Shown here: piece after piece, positions 16,383 to 27,052 of the stretch
How positions within the stretch are numbered: position 1 is the stretch's first letter
Layout: each line of letters starts with the position of its first letter
From: Ruminococcus sp. Zagget11
GTDB lineage: Bacteria; Bacillota; Clostridia; Oscillospirales; Ruminococcaceae
Reading direction: 5' to 3'
Length of the DNA stretch: 49,807 nt
Assembly: GCA_001941135.1 (NCBI GenBank)
Contig: MSHL01000040.1
Span: 1-49,807 of the forward strand
Position numbers and translations under genes: made by a program
Notes under the pieces: generated by a model
Seen by the model: only the letters and a program-made list of their open reading frames with translations
Told to the model about the DNA's origin: nothing
Database searches by the model: none

Positions 16383-16793
16383 TTTTGCGCCCCTGTCGTG
16401 TACGCTTATTCTGTTCAGCGCACGTTGGAGCTTCATCTCGGCAAGATCCATATCTCTGTCGCTCTTCTTGGCGGAAAGGCGCTGCTTTGCGTCCTCAAGG
16501 GATCGCTTTGCCCACTCAATATCAATCTCGTCCGCCCACTCAACCGCATCCGCAAACACAGACACCTTATTTGAGCCTACCTTGATAAGTCCCGAGGAAA
16601 CGGCTGCCGCTCGCCAGCTGCCGTCCTCCATCATTATCCTCATAGGTCCAGACGGCAGACTTGCCACAAGACTTGTATGGTTTGCCAATATACCAATATC
16701 GCCCTCGGTGGTACGCACGATTATCTGCGTGGTTTCGCCATCGAAAAAGGTCTTTTCGGGGGTTATCACCGTAAGCTGATACGCTGTCGGCAT
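16380..16793 (-). CDS. atpC: F1Fo ATP synthase subunit epsilon
   Basis: 137 residues from ATG 16793 (a GTG two codons upstream, at 16799, is the alternative). N-terminal beta-sandwich MPTAYQLTVITPEKTFFDGET, with the conserved GDIGILANHTSLVASL, then a C-terminal two-helix hairpin (about 90-135). Couples the gamma shaft to the c-ring and can inhibit ATP hydrolysis. Last gene of the operon, 21 bp after atpD, followed by the shared terminator. Confidence 0.95.
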   Translation of the reverse strand: MPTAYQLTVITPEKTFFDGETTQIIVRTTEGDIGILANHTSLVASLPSGPMRIMMEDGSWRAAAVSSGLIKVGSNKVSVFADAVEWADEIDIEWAKRSLEDAKQRLSAKKSDRDMDLAEMKLQRALNRISVHDRGAK

Positions 16794-16814
16794 ATTCACA
16801 CCGTCCTTTCGGGG

Positions 16815-18227
<1,413 letters not shown>

Positions 18228-18281
18228 TCATTTTCCATATTGGAGGGAATGGGGAAATATATCCCTCTTTAGTTTAAAGCG

Positions 18282-19145
18282 CTATTCTCCTGCCGATGCG
18301 CCGCCTACAATTTCCGTAAGCTCTTGAGTGATAGCCGCCTGCCGCGCCTTATTGTAGGACAATGACAGGTTATTTATCATCTCCGAGGCATTGTCGGAGG
18401 CGTTTTCCATAGCGTTTCGGCGGCTTGCCTGCTCGGCGGCAAAGCTGTCCACCACTGCGCCGAACAGCATTCCCGTAACATACTTGGGTACAATGCTGTT
18501 GAAAACCTCCCCTGCGGAGGGCTCGTAAATGGGAATTGCCTTTGGCACCTTAATGCTTTCGTCAAATTCCACGGGGAGAACCGCCTTTTGCACAGGCTCT
18601 TGGGTAATGGGGGAAACATACCTTGTATAGAAAATATCCACCGAGGAAAACTTCCCCTTTTCGTAGCCTGTAACTATTTCATCGGCAATAAGCTGTGCCC
18701 TACTGATTTTCATACCCTCGGCAATTCCGGGATAAGCCCACGGCATGGTGTAATCACGCTTCTCGAAGTATTCCACGGATTTTTTGCCGATGGCAAGGAT
18801 TTCAACATTGTCCTTACCTCCAAGCTCCTCGATACGCGCCGCGGCAGCCTTGAAAATTCCCGCATTAAAGCCTCCCGCAAGACCTCTGTCGCCCGCAATG
18901 ACGATGAGAAGTGCCTTGCCCTTTTCGCCCTTGCTTTTAAAGGGGGAGAGAAACTTGGGATTTTCCGCCTGGATTTCGCACATAGTGCCGTATAAAGCGT
19001 CAAAATACGGCCTTACCTTATCCGCCTTTTCCGTAGCCTTTCTCAGCTTTGAGGATGCCACAAGCTCCATAGCCTTGGTTATCTGCATGGTGGATTCAAC
19101 GCTCTTAATTCTGCGCTTTATATCCTTCATATTTCCTGCAGCCAT
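18282..19145 (-). CDS. atpG: F1Fo ATP synthase subunit gamma
   Basis: 287 residues. N-terminal MKDIKRRIKSVESTMQITKAM coiled-coil helix and C-terminal helix NASEMINNLSLSYNKARQAAITQELTEIVGGA form the rotating shaft; the middle contains LIVIAGDRGLAGGFN. Turns inside the alpha-beta hexamer and links it to the c-ring. GGAGGAGG lies 7 nt before ATG 19145. Ordinary member. Confidence 0.97.
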   Translation of the reverse strand: MAAGNMKDIKRRIKSVESTMQITKAMELVASSKLRKATEKADKVRPYFDALYGTMCEIQAENPKFLSPFKSKGEKGKALLIVIAGDRGLAGGFNAGIFKAAAARIEELGGKDNVEILAIGKKSVEYFEKRDYTMPWAYPGIAEGMKISRAQLIADEIVTGYEKGKFSSVDIFYTRYVSPITQEPVQKAVLPVEFDESIKVPKAIPIYEPSAGEVFNSIVPKYVTGMLFGAVVDSFAAEQASRRNAMENASDNASEMINNLSLSYNKARQAAITQELTEIVGGASAGE

Positions 19146-19163
19146 TTGAATCCTCCTCCGCCT

Positions 19164-20681
19164 TTACGCTTTTTCGGCGACGAATTTATCGGTAAATTCC
19201 GTAAGCACCTCTTTGAGGGCTGTTTCCGTTTCTGCGGAAAGCTGACCGCTGTCCTTGATTGCCCCTGTGATTTCAGGGTGCAGCTCGTTTACAAACTCAA
19301 AAAGGGATTTTTCATATTCGGCTATATCCCCGACCGCAACCCTTTCAAGGTAGCCCTTTGTTACGGCGTATATTATAATAACCTGATCCTCAACGGGTAT
19401 AGGGGAATTTCTGTCCTGCTTGAGGATCTCCACAACCCTTTCGCCGAGAGTCAAACGATCCTTGGTATCCTTATCCAGATCCGAACCGAACTGGGAGAAT
19501 GACTGCAGCTCTCTGTACTGGGAATAGGTAAGCTTAAGTGAGCCCGAAACTTTCTTCATCGCCTTGATCTGCGCATCACCGCCCACACGGGAAACGGATA
19601 CACCGGGGTTTACAGCGGGACGAACGCCGCTGTTGAACAGGTCTGTTTCAAGGAAAATCTGACCGTCCGTAATGGATATAACGTTTGTGGGGATATATGC
19701 GGACACATCTCCCGCCTGGGTTTCAATTATAGGCAGCGCGGTAATCGAACCGCCGCCGTACTCCTCGCTCAGACAGCAGGCACGCTCCAAAAGCCTTGAG
19801 TGGAGATAGAAAACATCTCCGGGATAAGCCTCACGTCCGGGCGGTCTTTTAAGCAGCAGAGAAAGCGTTCTGTAAGCCACAGCGTGCTTCGACAAATCGT
19901 CATATACGCAAAGCACGTCCTTTCCCTCACGCAAAAAGTATTCAGCCATTGCAACGCCTGTATAGGGCGCAATATACTGCAGGGGTGCAAGCTCCGATGC
20001 GGTTGCGGAAACTATAATGGTATAATCCATTGCACCGTTCTTTTCCAGTGTTTCAACTACGTTGGCAACGGTAGATCTTTTCTGACCGATTGCCACATAT
20101 ATACACAGCACACCCTTATCCTTTTGATTGATAATGGTATCGAGGGCAATAGCCGTTTTACCGGTCTGACGGTCGCCGATAATAAGCTCTCTCTGACCTC
20201 TTCCCACCGGTATCATGGAGTCAATAGCCTTGATACCTGTCTGAAGCGGGCGATTAACCGACTGTCTTGCTATAATTCCGTATGCGGGCTGCTCTATTGG
20301 ACTGGTTTCGCTTGTAAGGACAGCACCCTTTCCGTCAATGGGCTGACCCAAGGCATTTACAACTCTTCCCAAAAGCTCCTCGCCTACAGGGACGGAAACA
20401 ACAGAACCTGTTCTCTTGACTGTATCGCCCTCTCTTATCTCCGCATCGGAGCCTAAAAGAACCGCACCTACGGAATCGTATTCAAGGTTAAGTGCCATTC
20501 CGTACACTCCGCCGGGAAATTCGAGAAGCTCGTTGGACATACAGTCGTCCAAACCGTGTATCTTCGCGATACCATCGCCGACAGTTACAACCGTTCCCAC
20601 ATCAGTGAGCTTTATTCTGGAATCAAAGTTCTTGATTCTCTCCTTAATAATGCCCGTTATTTCATCGGGGCGTAATTCCAT
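19164..20681 (-). CDS. atpA: F1Fo ATP synthase subunit alpha
   Basis: 505 residues, full length. N-terminal crown domain, nucleotide domain with Walker A GDRQTGKT, the [18 protein letters not shown] segment and [15 protein letters not shown], then the C-terminal helical domain. Non-catalytic nucleotide sites; forms the hexamer with beta. AAAGGTGG precedes ATG 20681. 40 bp downstream of atpH. Confidence 0.98.
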   Translation of the reverse strand: MELRPDEITGIIKERIKNFDSRIKLTDVGTVVTVGDGIAKIHGLDDCMSNELLEFPGGVYGMALNLEYDSVGAVLLGSDAEIREGDTVKRTGSVVSVPVGEELLGRVVNALGQPIDGKGAVLTSETSPIEQPAYGIIARQSVNRPLQTGIKAIDSMIPVGRGQRELIIGDRQTGKTAIALDTIINQKDKGVLCIYVAIGQKRSTVANVVETLEKNGAMDYTIIVSATASELAPLQYIAPYTGVAMAEYFLREGKDVLCVYDDLSKHAVAYRTLSLLLKRPPGREAYPGDVFYLHSRLLERACCLSEEYGGGSITALPIIETQAGDVSAYIPTNVISITDGQIFLETDLFNSGVRPAVNPGVSVSRVGGDAQIKAMKKVSGSLKLTYSQYRELQSFSQFGSDLDKDTKDRLTLGERVVEILKQDRNSPIPVEDQVIIIYAVTKGYLERVAVGDIAEYEKSLFEFVNELHPEITGAIKDSGQLSAETETALKEVLTEFTDKFVAEKA

Positions 20682-20721
20682 CTTTCCATACCACCTTTAC
20701 AATGCACAAATTCATGTACAC

Positions 20722-21270
20722 TTAGGATATCATGTTCTTAATCTGTTTTTTCATACCGTCAAGCTTAGTGCGGACGGAGCCGTCAAGCATACTGTCACCA
20801 TAGCTTACAGCCACGCCGCCCACAAGAGAGGCATCGATTTTCTCGGTAAGGATAATTTCCCTGCCGTACAGCTTTTTCAGCTTTTCGGTAAGCCGCTGCT
20901 TCTGCCCGTCGCTTAGGGGCTTTACGGTAGTGACCGTGACCTCCGCTATTCCGTGGAGAGAATAATATTCCTCCTTGAATTTCGCCGCAACCGCTTCCAG
21001 ATAGCGACATCTTCCGTTTTCGGTAAGAACATACAGAAGTCCGTAGCTTGTTCGTGAGATTTTCCCCTCAAAAAGCTCCCGCAAAAGGTCTTTTTTCTCC
21101 TCATCGGTAATAATCGGGGAATCAAGCACGGCATAAAGCTCGGTATTTTCGGAAAATATACGGGATAAAGCCGCCAGCTCGCCGTTTATCTCGGCAGCAG
21201 CCTCGCTCCCTTCCTCCTCCGCAATTTCCATCAGCGCTTCGGTATAAACATTTTCAACCGATCCTGTCAC
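20722..21270 (-). CDS. atpH: F1Fo ATP synthase subunit delta
   Basis: 182 residues from GTG 21270, behind AAAGGAG at 12 nt. N-terminal VENVYTEALMEIAEEEG helical domain and the C-terminal VSYGDSMLDGSVRTKLDGMKKQI, the conserved C-terminal block of the OSCP/delta family. Joins the top of F1 to the b stalk. Position between atpF and atpA is canonical. Confidence 0.95.
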   Translation of the reverse strand: MTGSVENVYTEALMEIAEEEGSEAAAEINGELAALSRIFSENTELYAVLDSPIITDEEKKDLLRELFEGKISRTSYGLLYVLTENGRCRYLEAVAAKFKEEYYSLHGIAEVTVTTVKPLSDGQKQRLTEKLKKLYGREIILTEKIDASLVGGVAVSYGDSMLDGSVRTKLDGMKKQIKNMIS

Positions 21271-21295
21271 AGCTATTCAGCGCTCCTTTCCGAAA

Positions 21296-21799
21296 TTACT
21301 CATCCATGCCCGATATAAACTCATCTATAAGCCTATCCTGCTCGTCATCGGTATCCACATTCCTGTTAATAATCTGCTCCGCAATGCTTACCGCAATATC
21401 GGAAATCTCGTCCTTAACGGAATTGACCGCACGCTTGCGATCCTTTTCTATATCGGCGTTTGCCTTGGTAATAATTGCAGCCGCCTCGCTCTTTGCCTCA
21501 CCGATAATCTCGTCGGAACGCTGCTGTGCCTTTTTGGATGCACTCCGCAAAATCTCGGCGGATTTCTCCTTGGCGCTTGACAGCTTTTCGGTATATTCCG
21601 TTTCCTTTTCGTGGGCATTTTTCAAGGCACTGTCGGCATCGTCATAGATTTTGGACACCTGATTTTTACGTTCCTCAAGCACCTTGTTTACCGGTGCAAA
21701 GAGAAATTTCTTGAACAGCAGAAACAGGATAAGAGTATTGCACAGCACACCCACAACCGTTGTGGGGTCAATGCTGAAAAAATTAAAATTTATATCCAT
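21296..21799 (-). CDS. atpF: F1Fo ATP synthase subunit b
   Basis: 167 residues. One N-terminal membrane helix (TVVGVLCNTLILFLLFKKFLF) followed by a long charged coiled coil (about residues 35-155) with the usual KKAQQRSDEIIGEAK pattern. Forms the peripheral stalk as a dimer. Between atpE and atpH. The sequence is ordinary for a Firmicute b subunit. Confidence 0.95.
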   Translation of the reverse strand: MDINFNFFSIDPTTVVGVLCNTLILFLLFKKFLFAPVNKVLEERKNQVSKIYDDADSALKNAHEKETEYTEKLSSAKEKSAEILRSASKKAQQRSDEIIGEAKSEAAAIITKANADIEKDRKRAVNSVKDEISDIAVSIAEQIINRNVDTDDEQDRLIDEFISGMDE

Positions 21800-21838
21800 A
21801 GTAATTAGTCCCTTCCGTTATCCTGCCGTTCCCTTTCA

Positions 21839-22126
<288 letters not shown>

Positions 22127-22160
22127 TTACCTCCGTAAATTTATCTTGGCAGAAAATATA

Positions 22161-22955
22161 TTATGCGTCGTTGGCACCTGCCGCCTGACCAACATACACC
22201 ATTGTAAGCATAATAAAGACGTAGGACTGTATTACTCCCGAGAAGAAGTCGAAATAAATCGACAATGCCGCCGGGATACCTATCTGAAATATGTGGAAAT
22301 AGTTCAGAAATTCCAGTGCCTGCAAGGAAAGCGCGTTATACACCACATTGCTCAGCACCGTAAGAAAAGCGTAGACGATGGACGTAATTATCATGCCGCT
22401 CGCCATATTTCCGAACATACGCAGTGCCATAGCCAGAGGAGTTGCGACCTCGCTCAGAATATTTATCGGCGTGATAAATATCACAGGCTCGGCAAAGCTT
22501 TTCAGATAGCCACCCGCACCGTTATTTTTCAGCTTGTAGTAGGTTATCAGCACAAAGGTCATAACAGCCCATGTACCCGTACAGTTAATGTCAACGGTCA
22601 TGCTTCTGAATCCTAATATGCTCACTAGCGCACCTGTAAGGGCAAATGTGAAAATTGTGGCTATATAAGGTGCAAACTTTACCATTGACTCGCCCATCAT
22701 TTCCTTGACCGTGTTGTTGAAAAACTCAACAATATATTCGGCAATGACCTGACGTTTTGTTTCGGGAACTACCTTTAAATCCTTGGTAAGCCATTTCATC
22801 AGGATAAAAAGCACCACAATAATAAGCCAGCCCGTAACAATCGTTTCGGAAATATCGAGAGTAAAATCCCCGAAGGCAATTTGTATCATCTTTCTCGGAC
22901 CCACAACCGAAACGTCAAGCTCGGTTGAAAAATCCTCCGCCAGCAGGGTTTCCAT
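22161..22955 (-). CDS. atpB: F1Fo ATP synthase subunit a
   Basis: 264 residues from ATG 22955, with GGGAGG 10 nt upstream; the longer frame (TTG 22976) would run through that site. About six membrane helices. The essential arginine is in PLAMALRMFGNMASG, and the C-terminal helix has GVIQSYVFIMLTMVYV. Provides the ion half-channels next to the c-ring. 40 bp before atpE. Confidence 0.95.
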   Translation of the reverse strand: METLLAEDFSTELDVSVVGPRKMIQIAFGDFTLDISETIVTGWLIIVVLFILMKWLTKDLKVVPETKRQVIAEYIVEFFNNTVKEMMGESMVKFAPYIATIFTFALTGALVSILGFRSMTVDINCTGTWAVMTFVLITYYKLKNNGAGGYLKSFAEPVIFITPINILSEVATPLAMALRMFGNMASGMIITSIVYAFLTVLSNVVYNALSLQALEFLNYFHIFQIGIPAALSIYFDFFSGVIQSYVFIMLTMVYVGQAAGANDA

Positions 22956-22987
22956 AATTTTACCGCCTCCCTTCAAAGGAAAGTCCG

Positions 22988-23407
22988 TCAGTGGTTCCTT
23001 TTTCTTTTATTTTTGTCTTTGTTTCGTGAGAGTATTCCGCTCATGCTGTAGAAAAGCTTGGGGTAGAATATGGGAATACAGCTTGCTATGGCATTGGTAA
23101 AGGGCAGCAGAAATCCCGCAGCAATAGCCGCACCCAGCACGGCAAACCGCAGGAGGTAGTATTTGAACATACATCTCCTTGCGGATTTTTCCGTACGGCA
23201 GTCGGTAGCCTTTTGCACGGAGATTCCCAGCATAACCATATTGACCAGCATAGCCAGCGTTCCCAGACAAAGCCCCAAAGGAACGGATATATCAAGCCCG
23301 TAAAAGGGCAGTGAAACCAAAATCAGCACACCGTCCGCAATAAGAGAGCGCGGCAGCAAAAATTCCAGCTGATTATTTATAAGGTCGCTGAACAGATTTA
23401 TTTTCAT
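22988..23407 (-). CDS. atpI: ATP synthase subunit I (AtpI/Atp1 family)
   Basis: 139 residues from ATG 23407 behind AGGAAAAG. Four hydrophobic segments, with a basic C-terminal tail (NKDKNKRKRNH). First gene of the operon, where the poorly conserved subunit I sits in many Firmicutes; it assists assembly of the c-ring. The assignment rests on size, membrane pattern and position more than on motifs. Confidence 0.8.
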   Translation of the reverse strand: MKINLFSDLINNQLEFLLPRSLIADGVLILVSLPFYGLDISVPLGLCLGTLAMLVNMVMLGISVQKATDCRTEKSARRCMFKYYLLRFAVLGAAIAAGFLLPFTNAIASCIPIFYPKLFYSMSGILSRNKDKNKRKRNH

Positions 23408-23464
23408 AGCTTTTCCTGTTTCTAATCCCTTTGCTTCTAATAGCCCTCTCAACACTCATTAAAT

Positions 23465-23493
23465 AGTATACCAAATTTATGTGCAAATTGCAA
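23465..23493 (-). promoter_or_regulatory. Promoter of the ATP synthase operon
   Basis: TTGCAA (23488-23493), 17 bp, TATACT (23465-23470) on the minus strand, about 60 bp before atpI. Confidence 0.75.
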
Positions 23494-23615
23494 TAATTTC
23501 AGCGAAAAAAGCTTCTTCCAAAGGAAATTTTTTTATAAAATGGGGAGCAGAACATATTTTTTCGCACCTGTTTTGTGCAGATTTTATAAAGGTTAATTTT
23601 TTCGGTGTTTTTCTC

Positions 23616-23644
23616 TTGACAACCTTACTTATTTATGATAAAAT
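23616..23644 (+). promoter_or_regulatory. Promoter of tRNA-Pro
   Basis: TTGACA (23616-23621), 17 bp, TAAAAT (23639-23644), 35 bp before the tRNA. Confidence 0.8.
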
Positions 23645-23679
23645 AAATCTGTTGTGTGACTGTACACAGCCTTACACAG

Positions 23680-23753
23680 CGGGGCGTAACTCAGTTTGGT
23701 AGAGTGCTTGGTTTGGGACCAAGATGCCGCAGGTTCAAGTCCTGTCGCCCCGA
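23680..23753 (+). tRNA. tRNA-Pro (anticodon UGG)
   Basis: 74-nt cloverleaf: acceptor CGGGGCG/CGCCCCG, anticodon stem CTTGG/CCAAG with loop TTTGGGA (anticodon TGG), T stem GCAGG/CCTGT, discriminator A, no encoded CCA. Confidence 0.96.
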
Positions 23754-23762
23754 CTCGATTTT

Positions 23763-23805
23763 ACCCGCATGAACGCCGAGAATACGGCGTCCGTGCGGGT
23801 TTTCT
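23763..23805 (+). terminator. Terminator of tRNA-Pro
   Basis: Stem ACCCGCA/TGCGGGT enclosing a second stem ACGCCG/CGGCGT, followed by a T-run. Confidence 0.88.
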
Positions 23806-23806
23806 G

Positions 23807-24217
23807 TTAATGAACATTCAATTTCTTCTTCAGAGCCTCCTGCAGAGTTGCCGAGAAGTTGATGTGCTGTTGAGTCGCAAGGTCATTGAGCCATGCGGGA
23901 ATGATCAGGGTTTTCTTGACGGATTTCTCAAAATGCTTTTTTGCATATTCCTCGACATCTACGGTAATAACATTTACAAACGCTGTTTCATATTCGTCAT
24001 AGCATTCATCGATATCAATTTCCTGTACATTTAACGGTGCGGGAAACTCTTTGCCCTCAAGATGCAGGTCATAAAGATAACCCGCAAGGCAGTCAACCGC
24101 CATTGTAACAGCCTCCTCAAAGGTATCGCCGCAGGTAGCTATACCAAGCTTCGGAAATATAACCGAATAGTCGCCCTTTTTTTCTTTATAAAAGCAGGCA
24201 GGGTAGATTGATAACAT
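23807..24217 (-). CDS. hicB: HicB-type antitoxin
   Basis: 136 residues from ATG 24217 (AAAGGA 9 nt upstream; an in-frame ATG at 24226 sits on the site). N-terminal HicB fold: YPACFYKEKKGDYSVIFPKLGIATCGDTFEEAV, the partly degraded RNase-H-like domain of HicB antitoxins. C-terminal LIIPAWLNDLATQQHINFSATLQEAL is a ribbon-helix-helix DNA-binding domain, so it should neutralise HicA and repress its own operon. Lies 49 bp downstream of hicA on the same strand. Confidence 0.9.
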   Translation of the reverse strand: MLSIYPACFYKEKKGDYSVIFPKLGIATCGDTFEEAVTMAVDCLAGYLYDLHLEGKEFPAPLNVQEIDIDECYDEYETAFVNVITVDVEEYAKKHFEKSVKKTLIIPAWLNDLATQQHINFSATLQEALKKKLNVH

Positions 24218-24266
24218 GATAATCATTCCTTTCTTCTTTTTTAATTAGTCGAGTAAAGATGCCGGA

Positions 24267-24449
24267 CTATTTTAGCCCAACCTGTTTGAGTATTGCATTC
24301 ACAGTGCCCTTGGGTATATCACCCTTATGATTGGGAATTGTTACCTTTCCACTTTTATTGGGGTGCTTGTATTGGAAGTGAGAACCTCTCGAACAATCAA
24401 GATACCAACCGGCATCTTTTATTATCTTTTCAATTTCTTTGAATGTCAA
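24267..24449 (-). CDS. hicA: HicA-type mRNA interferase toxin
   Basis: 60 residues from TTG 24449, 7 nt after GGGAGGT; a GTG at 24458 overlaps the site. MTFKEIEKIIKDAGWYLD, then GSHFQYKHP with the catalytic histidine and VTIPNHKGDIPKGTVNAILKQ, the classic HicA double-stranded-RNA-binding-like fold. Cleaves mRNA when not bound by HicB. Gene order hicA-hicB is the usual one. Confidence 0.92.
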   Translation of the reverse strand: MTFKEIEKIIKDAGWYLDCSRGSHFQYKHPNKSGKVTIPNHKGDIPKGTVNAILKQVGLK

Positions 24450-24469
24450 ACATCTCACCTCCCTCTCAT

Positions 24470-24498
24470 ATTATATCAGAATATACGTGTTATGTCAA
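24470..24498 (-). promoter_or_regulatory. Consensus promoter of hicAB
   Basis: TTGACA (24493-24498), 17 bp, TATAAT (24470-24475) on the minus strand; a perfect sigma-A promoter. Confidence 0.87.
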
Positions 24499-24505
24499 TA
24501 CGTAT
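24483..24505. promoter_or_regulatory. Candidate HicB operator
   Basis: Inverted repeat ATACGT (24483-24488) and ACGTAT (24500-24505) with an 11-bp spacer, straddling the -35 box of hicAB, where the ribbon-helix-helix domain of HicB could bind. Confidence 0.5.
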
Positions 24506-24608
24506 TTTTTAAGTGCTATAAATATAAAATAATTATTTATCTATATTATTCCACACTCGGGCAAATATGAATCAAATATGAAATTTGCGTAAATTATCGA
24601 AATTTGTA

Positions 24609-24637
24609 TTGACAAATCCATTAAGTTGTGGTATCAT
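24609..24637 (+). promoter_or_regulatory. Promoter of the tRNA-Thr/tRNA-Tyr unit
   Basis: TTGACA (24609-24614), 17 bp, TATCAT (24632-24637), 30 bp before tRNA-Thr. Confidence 0.8.
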
Positions 24638-24667
24638 TTAAAAGTCGCATGACGAAGTGCTGTTTAT

Positions 24668-24740
24668 GCTGGTGTAGCTCAGTTGGTAGAGCAGCTGATT
24701 TGTAATCAGCAGGTCGGGGGTTCGAGTCCGTCCACCAGCT
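24668..24740 (+). tRNA. tRNA-Thr (anticodon UGU)
   Basis: 73-nt cloverleaf: acceptor GCTGGTG/CACCAGC, D stem GCTC/GAGC, anticodon stem GCTGA/TCAGC around TTTGTAA (anticodon TGT), T loop TTCGAGT. The T stem GGGGG/CCGTC has one G-G mismatch and one G-T pair. No encoded CCA. Confidence 0.93.
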
Positions 24741-24764
24741 CTTTGCCGTAAGGCATACAAATTC

Positions 24765-24850
24765 GGAGGAGTTCCCGAGTGGCCAAAGGGGGCAGACTGT
24801 AAATCTGTTGCTTTTCAGCTTCGATGGTCCGAATCCATCCTCCTCCACCA
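24765..24850 (+). tRNA. tRNA-Tyr (anticodon GUA)
   Basis: Class II tRNA with long variable arm: acceptor GGAGGAG/CTCCTCC, anticodon stem GCAGA/TCTGT around CTGTAAA (anticodon GTA), T stem GATGG/CCATC, discriminator A and an encoded CCA (24848-24850). It shares a transcript with tRNA-Thr. Confidence 0.95.
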
Positions 24851-24884
24851 AAATACCTTGCAAGTTTCTTGCAAGGTATTTTTT
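24851..24884 (+). terminator. Terminator of the tRNA-Thr/tRNA-Tyr unit
   Basis: 14-bp perfect stem AAATACCTTGCAAG/CTTGCAAGGTATTT with 3-nt loop and T-run, right after the CCA. Confidence 0.92.
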
Positions 24885-24995
24885 ACGTCATAGCAAATTT
24901 GGCACAGTGCATAAAAATCAAGAAAAAAGTTAATAAAAACAATGCTGATTTTCAGTGGAAATAATAAAATCAGTCAAAGGAAAGGATTTTTATTT

Positions 24996-26822
24996 ATGGT
25001 AAGAAATGATTTGAGAAACATAGCCATTATCGCCCACGTTGACCACGGTAAAACCACATTGGTTGACGAAATGCTGAAGCAGGGCGGCGCTTTCAGAGAA
25101 AACCAAGAGGTTGAGGAGCGTGTAATGGATTCTGGCGACATAGAAAGAGAAAGAGGAATTACCATTCTCGCAAAAAACACCTCCGTTAAGTACAACGGTG
25201 TAAAGATTAACATTATCGACACCCCCGGCCACGCGGATTTCGGCGGTGAGGTTGAGCGTGTACTTAAAATGGTTGACGGCGTTCTGCTGCTGGTTGATGC
25301 GGCGGAAGGACCTATGCCGCAGACACGTTTCGTACTGTCCAAAGCGCTTGAGCTGGGTCACAAAATAATTATCGTTGTAAATAAAATTGACCGCCCCGAT
25401 GCACGCCTCGACGAGATAGGCGACGAGGTACTGGAGCTTCTCCTCGACCTTGATGCAAACGACGATCAGCTTGAAAGTCCCATACTTTTCTGTTCGGGAA
25501 GAGCGGGTACCTGTTCCCTTAGCCAGTATGAGCAGGGGCAGGATTTAAAACCCCTTTTCGACACAATACTTGACTATATCCCCGCACCGGAGGGCGACGA
25601 AAACGGCGCGGCTCAAATGCTCATTTCCTCCATTGACTACAACGAGTATGTGGGACGGACGGGTATAGGCAGAATAGAACGAGGCACGCTTAGGGTAAAT
25701 CAGCCCGTTATGATCGGCGATTACCATGAAACCAAAAAGCCTTACCAAAGCAGACTTGTTACCATAAGCCAGATTGAGGGGCTTTCCCGCGCCAACGTTG
25801 AGGAAGCCACTGTGGGCGATATTGTATGGATTTCGGGAATAGAGAACATTACCATAGGTGATACGGTTTGTCAGTATGACGCCTATGAACCCCTGCCCTT
25901 TGTGAAGATATCCGAGCCAACCGTGGAAATGACATTCTCCGTAAACGACAGTCCTTTTGCAGGAAAAGAGGGTAAATTCGTGACCTCAAGGCAGCTGAGA
26001 GATCGCCTTTTCAAGGAGGTTCTGCGGGATGTATCGCTGAGGGTATCGGAAACGGAAAGCACCGACAGCTTTAGGGTATGCGGACGCGGAGAAATGCACC
26101 TTTCAATCCTTATCGAAAATATGCGCCGCGAGGGCTATGAAATGGGAGTTTCCACACCTAAGGTACTGATGAAGGAAATTGACGGAGTTATGTGCGAGCC
26201 TATAGAAAGGCTTGTTATAGATGTTCCCGAGGAGTCTATGGGCACCGTTATGGAAAAAATGGGAACGAGAAAGGGCGAGCTTGTAACCATGCGCCCCCAG
26301 GGAAGCCGTATGAGGATAGAATTTCTTATCCCCGCAAGAGGACTTTTCGGCTACAAGAGCGAGTTCCTCACCGACACCAAGGGCGAGGGCGTAATGAGCA
26401 GTGTCCTTGACTCCTACCAGCCCTATAAGGGAGAAATACCCAGGAGAAGCACAGGCTCACTGGTATCCTTTGAAACGGGCGAAGCGGTAACATACGGTTT
26501 GTACAATGCCCAAGAAAGAGGTTCTCTGTTCATTGGAGCGGGAACACCTGTTTACGAGGGAATGATAGTAGGTGCGTCCCCCAAGGCGGAGGATTTGGTG
26601 GTAAATGTCTGCAAGAAAAAGCACCTTACCAACACAAGAGCCAGCGGCTCGGACGATGCTTTAAGGCTTGTACCTCCAAGAAAGCTATCCCTTGAGGACA
26701 GTCTGGAATTTATAGCCGATGATGAGCTTTTGGAGATAACGCCAAAATCCATAAGAATACGCAAGAGAATACTTGACAACAGCCTTAGAGCAAAAACCAA
26801 GGCAAAGGAAAAAGCAGGCTGA
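24996..26822 (+). CDS. typA: Ribosome-associated GTPase TypA/BipA
   Basis: 608 residues from ATG 24996, 9 nt after AAGGAAAGGA. Translational GTPase: G1 [10 protein letters not shown]2 ERGITI, G3 DTPGHADF, G4 NKID, then beta-barrel domain II, two EF-G-like domains and the TypA-specific C-terminal domain ([61 protein letters not shown]). Binds the 70S A-site region and helps 50S assembly, mainly under cold or stress. Single gene between the tRNA terminator and trkH. Confidence 0.97.
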   Translation: MVRNDLRNIAIIAHVDHGKTTLVDEMLKQGGAFRENQEVEERVMDSGDIERERGITILAKNTSVKYNGVKINIIDTPGHADFGGEVERVLKMVDGVLLLVDAAEGPMPQTRFVLSKALELGHKIIIVVNKIDRPDARLDEIGDEVLELLLDLDANDDQLESPILFCSGRAGTCSLSQYEQGQDLKPLFDTILDYIPAPEGDENGAAQMLISSIDYNEYVGRTGIGRIERGTLRVNQPVMIGDYHETKKPYQSRLVTISQIEGLSRANVEEATVGDIVWISGIENITIGDTVCQYDAYEPLPFVKISEPTVEMTFSVNDSPFAGKEGKFVTSRQLRDRLFKEVLRDVSLRVSETESTDSFRVCGRGEMHLSILIENMRREGYEMGVSTPKVLMKEIDGVMCEPIERLVIDVPEESMGTVMEKMGTRKGELVTMRPQGSRMRIEFLIPARGLFGYKSEFLTDTKGEGVMSSVLDSYQPYKGEIPRRSTGSLVSFETGEAVTYGLYNAQERGSLFIGAGTPVYEGMIVGASPKAEDLVVNVCKKKHLTNTRASGSDDALRLVPPRKLSLEDSLEFIADDELLEITPKSIRIRKRILDNSLRAKTKAKEKAG

Positions 26823-26900
26823 GGCAGGGTCGCAAACCCTGCACCCGCCGCCTCCCGCCGCCCTTTATTGTTCTTGAATAGCATTACTCTGTATACCGAC
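26823..26900 (-). repeat. Dispersed intergenic repeat B, copy 1 (with terminal hairpin)
   Basis: Read on the minus strand it starts GTCGGTATACAG, contains GCTATTCAAGAAC and ends GGTGCAGGG with a hairpin GCAGGGT/ACCCTGC (26824-26842). It aligns along its length with 45904-45980 on the plus strand. The hairpin is just after the typA stop and may help end its transcript. Confidence 0.6.
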
Positions 26901-27011
26901 AATTAGCTATTGGTATGCGAGCTATCACAATTCGCCTGAATTTTGGGTTGATGTAAGGGAGATGTGTCCGGGTCGGCAATAGAACAAACGCAAGTTCGGT
27001 AATAATGAAAG

Positions 27012-27050
27012 TAGGCGGCAGGATCTCAAACCCTGCCGCCTATTGGCTTT
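27012..27050. terminator. Convergent terminator between typA and trkH
   Basis: 11-bp perfect stem TAGGCGGCAGG/CCTGCCGCCTA (27012-27042) with a 9-nt loop, T-rich tail on the plus strand. The stop of trkH is 11 bp further on. Confidence 0.75.
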
Positions 27051-27052
27051 TA

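Noticed and set aside
24720-24733. G-G mismatch in the T stem of tRNA-Thr as a sign of a pseudo-tRNA
   Set aside because: All other stems and the loop sequences are intact and it has its own promoter and a shared terminator, so a single mismatch is not enough.
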